NCBI RefSeq assembly: GCF_910592395.1
Contig: NC_088322.1
Span: forward strand, 16,177,431 to 16,241,430
Length of the DNA stretch: 64,000 nt
Reading direction: 5' to 3'
Source: Lineus longissimus
Taxonomy: Eukaryota; Nemertea; Pilidiophora; Heteronemertea; Lineidae
This document shows positions 1 to 16,858 of the stretch, piece after piece. The position numbers were made by a program, and so were the translations under genes. Numbering within the stretch: the stretch's first letter is position 1; every line of letters begins with the position of its first letter. A model generated the notes under the pieces. It saw only the letters and a program-made list of their open reading frames with translations. It made no database searches and was not told the origin of the DNA.

Positions 1-5572
<5,572 letters not shown>

Positions 5573-8480
5573 TGGGTCAAGTTAATGTTTTTATAATCCA
5601 GATGGAATTTTGTTCGTCACAAAACAGTTTCAGATTTCAATCTTTATGAGAGCACTGTCAACAAGTAAGCTGAACTTCCATAGTTACTGGTATTAAAGTA
5701 AATATCCAGATTATGTTTGTGTTATTCCTAAATCCTGGCAGATGCTCTCTACTGGTGTGTGACTGTAGTGTCATCTATACTGGTGTGTGACTGTAGTGTC
5801 ATCTATACTGGTGTGTGACTGTAGTGTCATCTATACTGGTGTGTGAGTGTAGTGTCATCTATACCGGTGTGGCTGGATCATCTCCATACAATACAGTACA
5901 TTGCTAAGTCCTTGTCTGTGTACATAAATGGTGCACAGTGCCTATGCTACTGTATTCACTGATGCATCGATAGGCCTATATGAATGATTGTGCATATGAT
6001 GGCATAATGAACCTGTGGGCTGTAATGAGGGTCACAGATGGTTCCCCCAGCTGTTTGCCTATCTTTAGCCAGTCAGGCATATGCAGTCGTTGTGTTTTGA
6101 GTTGAACAGTGATTCACACATTCCAGGAATGAAAAATGATCAGAAAGACCATTGTGGTGTGCGGTTGGTATTGGTCACCTTACAACCTCCAGTTCAGTTG
6201 AAGAATATGAGGGGCAAAGTTGCCAAGTTCAATTATCCATAGTGAAAGCAGATGATTAGAAATGACTTGCTTTGAGCCATGAGTTTATCACAGTGACACA
6301 GGAAATAAGATGTTGGAAAACATCATGGACAGAACCTGGCATAAGCCTGACATGAACATCAGGAAAGAACATCGAGCGGCCCCCAGCAGATATGTCCACT
6401 CTGAATGCTACTGCTGCAGGCTACAACAAACTGTATTCATTGACTGACGACACCGCAAGAGACATCAGATGTCATGTAACTCATCGGACTTGTAACGATA
6501 ATGAAATGGATTTGACACCAAGAGAATTGCATAGGTAATATCCAGCAAAGGTACCAAACACACTGTCACGTCTCTCCACAAGTCCTCACTGAATAAAACA
6601 ACTGCAGTGTACAGGTGTTGTATAAGACTGGACAAACACTATGAATTATAAATATCACAGAGAAACAATTTTTGTGAAATCCATACACCACACAAAGAGC
6701 CAAACCAAGATATTTCATGTATAATTCACACAAGAGTTTTGTTGCGATAACTTTTCTTTAATATTTGTGCATTTGAATGGAGGAGCATTCGCACCATCTG
6801 ATGATAATTGTTGAATCAGTTCTCATCAATATCATACACAGACATACATGAACATGAATGGACTGGTAATAAAATAACAAACAATTATTGTATGTAATGT
6901 TAGAAGAGATACCGATTCCGTGTCATTGATTTTCTCAGATAAATATGGTCGCAAATTCATGTATGGTATGTAACTAAAATAGCACTAAATGTAACCTAGA
7001 CGAAATGAAATTTCCCAAAAGTCTACATTTTCAAAGTTGTGTATGATTGGTACCATGTGCTACCAGAGAGGTTTTGATGCAATTCAATCAGTCGAGACGA
7101 GGCCTGGTGTTGTTGTTAATGAGATCAATAAAGCGCCACCTGTATCAACAAAGAGGATTGGAACTATAGAACCATAGTATGACCATAATATGAGAACAAT
7201 TCCATTTTTATTTGAAATTTTGCAATGTTACTTTAACTGTTTCACGTTCAGTTTGTCAATGTCAGTCAGAGCAAGTATGGATTAAAGATCTATACTTGGT
7301 CAGAGGCATTTGCTTCCCATGCTTTTTGCATGTTTTGAACAGTACAATAGTATTGTCAGATTAGACAGGTAAATGCTGGTCAGCATTTCATTTTACAAGT
7401 AAAATAACAGTTCCTTTTATGCCAGTTTACACTGACCAGTTTGTCTCAAATCACTTTAGTACATCAGCGGACTTTGTATCAGTAAGAGTTGGTGGGAGCT
7501 GTTCAGAGAGACTGTAGGGACCCTTCTCGAAAAAGGGTCTAAGGCCCTTTTGTATTCTGACAGATCATGGCAAATGGTTGTAGAGAGACTGTGATGTCAA
7601 TACCTCAAGAGATTAAGAACGCATACATTTAACCCTTTGTTCCCCGATCGTCCTATCCTTTGCGCTGACATCGTGTGCTGTTAGCCGTCTCTAAGGCCTC
7701 CACGGACTCGTACAAAGTCAATGATAATGCACGAGTAGCAAAGATTTGTGACAGATCGACAATAAAGCTACTTACTTCATTTTGATGTGTTTATTTGTAA
7801 TCCTTGTGACGTGAAAATACAACTGGCACTTATTACACTTCAATCACAGCCCACACAGGAGACAACTCTGAAAAGTGATAAAAGATAATTCAGAACAGAA
7901 GCTTGAGATGACAGACGAGTGCTTGCTAGTAATGTCATTTAGACAAGACATAGTCATCATTAGTGAAGACATAGTCATCATTAGTGAGGAAGATATATTG
8001 TAAGCTTGCCAGGCGACACCCTTGATATGTTATACACCATCTAAGCATCCTCAGGCCAGTGATGACTGTGTCTCCTCCCGATCTCGAGTCCAGTTCACGC
8101 AGTTGTGACTGAATTAGTGAACGTATTCTTCCGACTGAGATTGTAAAACTTGCACCTCCAGTCTCTCAACGATTGCGACTGTCTTTTAAGAAGGGCTGTG
8201 ACTTGCACCCTCTCCTCAAAGATTGTTTGTCTTCAGGTAACATGCCAGAGCTCACTGACAATGCATGTATGATGAATGTACATGTATGATGTACACACGA
8301 ATATACAGTAGGTTTAGAAAAGGTGCCAGGTGGTCTCAAAAATTGCGATTATCTAGAGCGCGTGCAGAGTTTAGGGTAGTGTAATTGATATTTATGGATG
8401 GTTATCAACCCCTTCTTTCATTATTGGCATTTAATATATAATTTTGGCGGCTCCTAGTTGAAATATTTGCAAAAATCAGT
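5573..8480. other. Region upstream of ICA1 coding start; no gene seen
   Basis: No ORF or exon with family resemblance on either strand. It probably contains ICA1 5' UTR exon(s) and first intron. It holds a 28-bp tandem repeat (5747-5872) and a short inverted repeat (GACCCTT...AAGGGTC) at 7519-7539; otherwise nothing recognisable. Confidence 0.5.
5747..5872. repeat. 28-bp tandem repeat
   Basis: About four and a half copies of actggtgtgtgactgtagtg plus 8 bases; the last copy is degenerate (ataccggtgtgg). Confidence 0.9.
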
Positions 8481-8499
8481 GTACCAAACTAAGAACTTG

Positions 8500-8810
8500 G
8501 AAGAACGTCCGCCATGTTGAATTGGTGATGTTGTTTACGTGGGATGCCGATTGATCACGGAAATTGCCGAATAAATCAGCAGCAGACGACGCGAATTTAT
8601 CAATTTCATTAATATTCTTACATTCTTGGCCGCTTTCGGGACCATTTTTCCACCTATTCGGGAGTTATATCAGGTTTTGTCGATCTCAGTTCCAAGCTGA
8701 CAGTTACTATAGACGTAGTCACAACCTGTAGGTCGACGGCGATTCGATAGCCGTGCACTGTGATGGCTGTAAACTCGGCTAGGGGCCGTCCCCAACTGTA
8801 AGGACAGAAA
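8500..8810 (-). promoter_or_regulatory. Possible ICA1 promoter with YY1-like site
   Basis: Minus strand 8518-8507 reads CAACATGGCGGAC, which fits the YY1 consensus (AANATGGCGGC) often found just downstream of TSSs of TATA-less genes. The surrounding 300 bp is visibly richer in CpG than its flanks. It lies about 3 kb upstream of the ICA1 start and in the right orientation. Inference only: no initiator or transcript evidence. Confidence 0.35.
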
Positions 8811-9358
8811 TAGTTATCAGGTCAATTATGTTCAACAAGCGCCGACATGTTTCCTAGATGCCATATAGCGAAAAAATAGTTGAGATGACTCCATGTTTTC
8901 ACATCCAATAAAGAAACTAAATGCATTTGGCTATCTGAAGGTGGTAATAGCACCTCAGTGCAACCTCAATGTGCTCACGACGTGACGAGAGCAAATCTCA
9001 CGGGTGGGGTGGAAATCCGCCATAATGCTGACATCGTCGGCGCCAACAACTATTTCTTTGACTCTGCCGGAGTCTTCAAAAACAATTGATTGATTGACTG
9101 ACTCTGACCCTGGTGTCGTCGATTTTTAAATAGTTTAAAAAAAGGCCATTCAAAGGTTGAATCAACTGCAAAGATAATCTTTTATATCACTGAGGTTTAT
9201 AAATACGATATGTTGAGAAAAATCTGTACAACTATCGAAATATACGATTACTTGGAACTATTTCGGCAAATCACTTTGCCACATGCGCGACCTTGTCACA
9301 ATTGCGGCGCGCTCGTTTGCATACCGCATATAAAATGCGAATAAAATCACGATTTATC

Positions 9359-9470
9359 ATGAAAGCCTTGACGGTACAGCGCTTAGAGTGTTTGACTGTG
9401 AATCGGCAGGTCACGGGTTCGACTCCCGGTGCATATGTCGGAGTTTTCTCTTTTTTTCTTCTTCCTTTTC
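9359..9470 (+). mobile_element. tRNA-derived SINE-like element
   Basis: Contains a Pol III B box (GGTTCGACTCC, about 9416-9426) inside a T-arm-like gtcacgGGTTCGACTCCcggtgc. A poor A-box-like segment lies about 40 bp upstream, and a T-rich terminator-like run follows (ctctttttttcttcttcc). It cannot fold as an intact tRNA, so a SINE head or tRNA pseudogene is likely. Confidence 0.6.
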
Positions 9471-9676
9471 TTGTTATATAATCATCCATGTACACATGTC
9501 GAAATTTTTATAATTATCATTATCATATACCCTGCACCCAAACTTTTCAAACTGCAGCACATTCTGATTCCGGGCGTTCGAGTACTACCGAGGATGGTTG
9601 TTCGAATCGGCAGCTGGTATTTTCAAGGATACATTGGGGCAAAAAAAGTATTAGTGTCGGCCTTGTAAACACGATC

Positions 9677-10035
9677 GAGCAGCCAGGACTGATTCGGCCA
9701 GGCTGTGACTGTCTCATCTCTCTCTCCATGTTGACAACTTGGCAGAGCAGCCAGGACTGATTCGGCCAGGCTGTGACTGTCTCATCTCTCTCACCATGTT
9801 GTCAACACGGTGGAGCAGCCAGGTCTGATTCGGCCTGGCTGTGACTGTCTCATCTCTCTCTCCATGTTGACAACTTGACAGAGCAGCCAGGACTGATTCG
9901 GCCAGGCTGTGACTGTCTCATCTCTCTCATCATGTTGGCAACACGGTGGAGCAGCAAGGGCTGTTTTGGCCTGGCTGTGTCTGCCTCATCTCTCTCATCA
10001 TGTTGTCAGCACGGTGGAGCAGCCACGACTGTCAA
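9677..10035. repeat. 68-bp minisatellite
   Basis: Five or so copies of a 68-bp unit starting gagcagccaggactgattcg and ending with a variable catgttgacaacttggca segment. Copies diverge by several substitutions. Confidence 0.92.
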
Positions 10036-10734
10036 ACAGTCGCGTGAGCTCACTAGAGCTTGCACTTACATAATAGTATAAAACTAAAATAAATATAGTA
10101 TGTATATATATATACGTATGTATGAATGTTCTGACTGTTTCCAAGATGTCATCTTGAAAAGATTCTCCAGCAATTTTGAATAAAGCCAATTGTTTGAATT
10201 AAATTGCTGACTATTTTGTCTTTATTACCTTCATTGACATTGCAGTACGGGGATGCAAAATGCTGCGTAAGATTATTGTTCATGAAGGACAAAGCGGGAA
10301 GGAAGGATTACAGCAAAGCATTTGGGCTTAAATATTATGGATGCATTGTCTTTGAAAAGACAACGGAACAACCACCCCACCAGAATTCGTCTGCAAACAA
10401 AATAATTAAAATCCCGATATTATCAAACATCCTTCAACAGCCTCCGCCTTGGAACTGAATGTGCTCTCCTCTATAGAGAGGTGTTCCAGATGACTGAGGA
10501 CATTATAATGATTGTCCTTCATGGAGTGGATGTCCTGTGTAACCAGTAACAGAGCTGAGGCATCTAAATTATCATATAGGTCTAATAGAATAGGCTGCAT
10601 GAGAAGAGATTTTTATTTGAAATTAGTGGTATGAAATTGATATAATCTAAAAATGAAAATACATGTTAAAAAATTATCATACATGATGTAAGATATGAAT
10701 GAAAGCAAAATAAGAAAAAGAAAAAAACATCCCA
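10036..10734. other. No gene seen
   Basis: AT-rich, including a (TA)n-like stretch near 10105. Only short ORFs without family resemblance. Confidence 0.5.
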
Positions 10735-10816
10735 ATGGCGGATTCGAACCCACGCCAAAGGATGCCCCCAGATCGCTGAAGAAGTGTGCGCGGTTGAGGC
10801 TACACCACGTGACCAT
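10710..10816 (-). mobile_element. tRNA-derived SINE-like element
   Basis: The minus strand carries an A-box-like GTGGTGTAGCCTCAACCGCG about 45 bp before a canonical B box (GGTTCGAATCC, in GTGGGTTCGAATCCGCC), then a Pol III-style terminator (TTTTTTTCTTTTTC). The ends do not pair as an acceptor stem, so this is a tRNA-derived element rather than a functional tRNA. Confidence 0.65.
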
Positions 10817-10819
10817 GAT

Positions 10820-12675
10820 CAGCCAATCAAACTCCGAGAATTATTCTCCGTGTCAGTTTTGTTTGGGAATTATAAATTCGCGACCGGGCTAGTTCGCGTA
10901 CTTTTAAGAATAATGGTCATATTTCACACAATATTGGAATGAATGAAACCAAATGGCCTCTGTGTGATACCAACGGGTCTTGGCTATAAATAGAACACAC
11001 TTTTGGATCCTTGTACCTTGATTTGTCCGACTATTGAACGTTACATTTTTTTGGTCGAAGTAGAGTTCGCCCCCCAAACGGGCTAATTTCGCCATTAGCC
11101 TCTTGTTTGGGTTGGGGTCAGAGGACCAATTCAGTGGGAAAAGGTGCAAATCGACCATTCAAAGCAATGAGGGACATAGTTTATTGCTATAGAAAACACA
11201 AACACTTAATGAACAAGCTGGAGGACATTTTTTTGTTCACAAGGAGGGGGCGAACTTGCCCCGAATGGAAGGGGCGAATGTGCCCCACGAGCACTTTTGG
11301 GGATTTTTGGCGAAGAATCCAAATGCTGGCATAAAATTGTATCTTTTATTCTACATCAGTCAGCTAAACATATGATATAGGAACAATATTTAGGACTTTA
11401 ATGCTACATGTCAAAAAACGATTTTCACTTTTGGGGCACAAAATTAACTTATGCTCCTAAAAATCAATCCGGATCGGATAGATGCATAAAACTTTGGTTA
11501 GAAGATGCATTGTGGATTTGTTCGTGTGAAAATCACGCCAGGATGGTGGTTTTCGAAGAAAACGCAAATGGCGAACGTGCCCGGGGGCGAACTAGCCCGG
11601 GCGTGCCTACATGGACCAGAGATCAGTTTTATCAGGCCCTTCCAACACTAATGAGCCAAAATCTGACTAGTGGTAGTGATATGATACGTTGACACAAAGT
11701 CACACCAAAAAATTACCGTCCTTTGGAATAAAGCGGTTAATTTGATTACAAAAGTTCCTTTGGAGATGACTCTGATAACTACAAGATACCGTATGAGGTC
11801 AATTGGGAAGAAATGGGTCGATTTAATTTTTTTGCAACCAAGTCCATGACACACGCCCAATGGGTTATCACTTTCACACCTGTAAACTATACTCTGGGCT
11901 AAATATCCAACGTTATCGCCATTCCACTTTCATTACCGCTGGATTTTCGCAGCGCGCCCACTGCGCCGCTTATCTATAGTACGGTTAATAACACATCGTA
12001 TGTTTCGGCGGGCAGATTTGCACGTGTTCCCGAGTTTGGATTTTACTGTTGACGCACTATTTTGATGAAAAATTCGTATAATTAAGGCCATTCAAATGTT
12101 GTTGCCGGCGACAAGTAACGAGATAAGGTAGGTGCCATTCTGATTTGTTCCGTTTACAGCGTTTTTAACATTTCGTGCTGATACAAAACATTGAAGCAAT
12201 GGCGGCGCGGCGGCGCATGCATGCAGGCGCATGCTGATGCAGGTACGACGATGTTTTGAAAATGTCGGGACTCGGCACAGACAAATTACCGAGCCAAATG
12301 TTGTACCCTCTTCTGCATTGAGCCTATCGTGTGATCGATTTTTAATCCATTTGATTTATACGGTATAGGTGATGAAGCAGTGTGTCATGGACTGGGTGTC
12401 AGCATTGCTTGTCAGACATGGCGCTCGGTTGAATTGAGTCTATTCAGGTACAGGTGTCCTGGCTGGCTGGCCGCAGTGTCTATTCTCAGACGGTAGAGTG
12501 GGCCACCCCGGTTTGTGTCCTTATCGCAGATATTTTCCCCGTGACTAATTGCCTAACTCAGATTCTGAGTTTGGCAGATTTACATTTAATGTATTTTGTA
12601 CACCACTGTATTGCCAATGAGATAGGTAACTTTGCAGAAGGTGTATCACATGGGAGTAGGTAAGCTATAAAAAAA
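10820..12675. other. Intergenic, no gene seen
   Basis: Several short ORFs, none convincing. It contains dispersed near-repeats of gggcgaac(t/g)(t/a)g-cccc around 11060-11610 and a CpG-rich patch near 11930-12260 that could be an old promoter, but no adjoining exon is recognisable. Confidence 0.45.
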
Positions 12676-12965
12676 GATAGTACTTTTGTTAAAAACAAGA
12701 CAAAACAGTTTTCCTCTGTCCAGTAATATTGTCTAAGACCTGTACTCTTATTCTAGCATAAAAGTTATTTGATGAATAGACACTGATAGGTAGAAATGCC
12801 CCAAGGAACAAATCTGAAACTTCCGCCCCACGGGGACGAAAGATTAGTGTACCGCCCCACGGGGACGAAATATTGGTGTACCGCCCCACCCGCTCGTCAC
12901 GTCATGAGCTCATTGATCTGCTGAACCGTGCTGAATATATGTAGTGGCTACGGCTCCTGCCATTC

Positions 12966-13050
12966 CAATTGTACGGTAGCCAAGTGGTCTGAGGCGCTGA
13001 CCCGATTGGTTTTTCTTTTTGCGCTGGTTCGAACCCCACCGGTCCCCAAC
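12966..13050 (+). mobile_element. tRNA-Leu/Ser-like SINE head, copy 1
   Basis: A-box region GGTAGCCAAGTGGTCTGAGG and B box GGTTCGAACCCC are in the right order and spacing, as in class II (Leu/Ser) tRNAs. A T-rich insertion (ggtttttctttttgcgc) lies between them, which would disrupt a functional tRNA. Confidence 0.7.
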
Positions 13051-13562
13051 GACTTGAAATTGAGCAACTTCAACATGTCAATACACGATTCTGATAAGAC
13101 AACCCAAGGGTTTTATTTTCGATTCCAAATCCTAGGGTCCTCTTTATTCTACATATGAAGTGTGAATACCCAGGTCTCTATGGTAATTTAGTTCTAAGCA
13201 ATATCCCAAGGCATACTTAACGGGAGTTCACGGGGTGTTTAGCTAAGCTATCTTTAGAAGCCATGATAGTACCTTTGATAAAAACAAGACAAAACAGTTT
13301 TCCTCTGTCAAGTAATATTGTCCTAGACCTGTGCTTTCATTCTAGCAGAAACGTTATTTGATGAATTGACACTGACAGGTAGAAATGCCCCAAGGAACAA
13401 ATCTGAAACTTCCGCCCCACGGGGACGAAATATTGGTGTACCGCCCCACCGGGACGAAACATTGGTCAACCGCCCCACCCGCTCGTCACGTCATGAGCTC
13501 ATTGATCTGCTGAACCGGACTGAATATGTAGTGGCTACGGCTCCTTCCATTCCAATTGTACT

Positions 13563-13646
13563 TCGGTAGCCAAGTGGTCTGAGGCGCTGACCCGATTGGT
13601 TTCTCTTTTTGCGCTGGTTCGAATCCCACCGGTCCCCAACGACGTG
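13563..13646 (+). mobile_element. tRNA-Leu/Ser-like SINE head, copy 2
   Basis: Second copy, inside the second ~585-bp unit; the same A box, a B box GGTTCGAATCCC and the same T-rich interruption. It moved with the tandem duplication and is not an independent insertion. Confidence 0.7.
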
Positions 13647-14205
13647 AAATTGAGCAACTTCAACATGTCAATACACGATTCTGATAAGACCACCCAAGGG
13701 TTTTATTTTCAATTCCAAATCCTAGGGTCCTCTTTATTCTACACCCAGGTCTCTATGGTAATTTAATTATAAGCAATATCCCAAGACATACTTCACGGGA
13801 GTTCACGGGGTGTTTAGCTAAGCTATCTTTAGAAGCCATGATAGTACCTTTGATAAAAACAAGACAAAACAGTTTTCCTCTGTCAAGTAATATTGTCCTA
13901 GACCTGTGCTTTCATTCTAGCAGAAAAGTTATTTGATGAATTGACACTGATAGGTAGAAATGCCCCAAGGAACAAATCTGAAACTTCCGCCCCACCCGTG
14001 AGATTTGCTCTCGTCACGTCATGAGCACATTGAACTGCTGAACCTTGCTGACTATATACTGGCTACCGCTCTGTTTCATTCATCTTCCAAAATTCTCTCT
14101 TCCAATATTATGACAACGATGTTTTACTCCATGTTGCAGTTTTGTTGGCCTCTGAACACAGGATCGAAAACGTTCGTTGTTAAATCATACAATAGGTGGC
14201 AGCAG

Positions 14206-14960
14206 AGACATCTGTAAAATGGATAACTTGCCATCTTTTCAAAGGAATTCTGAACCTTCAAATTCTAAAATCTGTGACATGGATACTTAGCCATCCTTTC
14301 AAAGGAGATTCTGAACCTTCAAATTCTATCATCTGTGACATGGATAACTAGCCTTCTTTTCAAAGGAGATTCTGAACCTTCAAATTCTATCATCTGTGAC
14401 ATGGATAACTAGCTTTCTTTTCAAAGGAGATTCTGAACCTTCAAATTCTAAAATCTGTGACATGGATAACTAGCTTTCTTTTCAAAGGAGATTCTGAACC
14501 TTCAAATTCTATCATCTGTGACATGGATAACTAGCCGTCTTTTCAAAGGAGATTCTGAACCTTCAAATTCTATCATCTGTGACATGGATAACTAGCCTTC
14601 TTTTCAAAGGAGATTCTGAACCTTCAAATTCTATCATCTGTGACATGGATAACTAGCCTTCTTTTCAAAGGAGATTCTGAACCTTCAAATTCTAAAATCT
14701 GTGACATGGATAACTAGCCATCTTTTCAAAGGAGATTCTGAACCTTCAAATTCTAAAATCTGTGACATGGATAACTAGCCGTCTTTTCAAAGGAGATTCT
14801 GAACCTTCAAATTCTAAAATCTGTGACATGGATAACTAGCCGTCTTTTCAAAGGAGATTCTGAACCTTCAAATTCTAAAATCTGTGACATGGATAACTAG
14901 CCATCTTTTCAAAGGAGGACCTTTAGGTTCCAACATCTGTGAAATGGACAACCACTCATC
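14206..14960. repeat. 61-bp minisatellite
   Basis: About 12 copies of a 61-bp unit starting ggataactagccttcttttc. Variants alternate 'aaaatctg' and 'atcatctg' at one position, and edge copies are degenerate. Confidence 0.95.
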
Positions 14961-15483
14961 TTTTCAAATGAGAAGAGTCTCAAGACCAAGTAAGTACACT
15001 ATAGTTATATATTTTTTTGGGGACATTCCATCAGTTGTCTTGAAATTGCACATTCGTCTTTCTTTCAGATCGTGGAATGTCCCCTGTTGTTTTTCTTAAT
15101 ATGCCAGGCACTTTCATACCAGGCTCTTCGCAACCGTGGGAAATGTCCCGAAAAGCGAAGAAAGATTAAGAAAAGTTTTTAAAAGCTTTTTAATCTTTCT
15201 GTTGATCGGGCGCAGGACAATGGAGGGGGAATCACAGTCGTGTAACAATATCGGGGTCCCATCATCTTGGGATTTCACTTGGGATATTTCGAGTGAGGAT
15301 ACGGCCCGGGGCGTGGCGCCTTGGTGTGAGAGGGCCTACAACCCATCCCTTTCACCTATTAGGTTTTATCGTATTAAACAGGGGAAGACATCAGTCTGCA
15401 CTTGCACTTTATTTTGCGTTGTGATATACATGCATTTTTATATCGTATTGCCTTGCGTCGGTATAATGTATTGAAATGTTATG

Positions 15484-15560
15484 ATCATGCGCCGTGGAGC
15501 GTCTCCCTCGTGATCGAGAGGTCGATGGTTCGACTCCCGGCCGAGTCACTGCTTCAGTTG
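15484..15560 (+). mobile_element. tRNA-derived SINE-like element
   Basis: gcgccgtggagcgtctccct followed by GGTTCGACTCCCGG is a tRNA-like arm arrangement with a canonical B box. The A box is weak. No intact tRNA fold. Confidence 0.55.
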
Positions 15561-16680
15561 GTTCTCCAACGAGCATGACTGGTTGAGTTCAATGAGTACT
15601 TCGTAGTTGCTCTTTGAATCCCCAGGAAGTTATCTGGGAGACTGAAAATAGTGATCATCCAAAAAGTCACATCATTATCCTTTTGTTTTTGTCGTTATCG
15701 TGTTTTTGTATGAGTATGTTTTGACTGTTAGTGTTGGCCTTTGATTTAGGTTTGGGGATGCCTTCCCTTACTTGGCATCGATAACAGTTTGACAACATCG
15801 TACATCGAGATTCCCAAAAGTTTGGGGGGGGGGGGGGGGGAGTGATAGGCCTCTTTTTCATAACCACAAAAAGATCAGGCCTGTTCCATATCTGATATAA
15901 GGTTTGTCGCTTATAACAGTTGCCATATTATAAGATTATCATATCAATTCACCATTCACCAATTCCCGTCCTTCTCAATATAGGTCTCGTATAGTAAATG
16001 CGTTTTGTGTTCGTTGACGATTTGATTGTGTTCAAATATGCCAAGGCGTTTCAACACACAATGTATAACATTGCATTACGAGTATATCAGATAAAAGCAA
16101 ACTGTTTTCTTATTCGGACGAAACCAGCTTGGTAATGGACATTACCATAATCTAAGCAGACTTTACTGTAGACTTCACAAATCTTTCATCATAATAACCT
16201 CAAAGACTTGGAGAGGCTGATCGGCAGAGGTTGACACCATTTAGACATTAGACGAGGTAAGTGATGGGTGGCTGGGGTTTAGACAGGAAAGGCCTAAACC
16301 ACACTAAGACTAGGCCTATTTGACGAACGTGGGCGACGTGGTCCTGGTCCATGGTAACATATATCAACAGGATACAGGCATGTGACCTTTTATTCAGCAT
16401 TTGTAGCAAGTCTTTCAGTAACTATTACTTTATTGAGGCCAACCGATTCTTTTGGTAAGATCTGCTGAATATGACGGTTGGGGCAGGTGGTTAACCCAAA
16501 GACAAAGAACAAAATGTAAATGAAAATAAGGTTCTGGCTCTCAAGAACAACGTTACAACTCTCCTGATTACATCAAATCAATGGCAAGGAAAGTCCAAGG
16601 TTTTTCAAAGAGTCCTGTGCTTCTGCGTTCTCAATCTCAGATGGACATGTTCTAGTGTCGAACGGTTGTCGTATCCATAT
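15561..16680. other. Region upstream of TRIM gene; no gene seen
   Basis: No coding signal. Contains a 17-nt G run at 15824-15840. The TRIM gene's 5' UTR and promoter presumably lie in 16200-16858, but no core motif is clear. Confidence 0.5.
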
Positions 16681-16858
16681 TCATCCTGGTCATGGTCGGT
16701 AAGCTGTTCCTGCCTTACAGGTTCTGGATGGCCAGAACTTCGCACTCAGGTCTGCAACGTCTGGGTTTACATTCTTGTTCAATAGGATGGCGTTGGCAAT
16801 CATGGTCGTGTCAAATACATTTACTGACACATTGGCCTTTGCATTTTAAGGCACCACG

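Larger units (their letters stand above)
12676..14035 (+). repeat. ~585-bp tandem repeat carrying a tRNA-like element
   Basis: Two full copies and one truncated copy, starting at about 12676, 13265 and 13845 with gatagtac(t/c)tttg(t/a)taaaaac. Each full copy contains short cgccccacggggacgaaa subrepeats followed by a tRNA-like segment. The third copy ends after the 'cccgctcgtcacgtcatgag' region. Confidence 0.9.

Noticed and set aside
12966-13050. Functional tRNA-Leu gene
   Set aside because: A and B boxes are present, but a T-rich insertion interrupts the anticodon/variable region and the ends do not pair.
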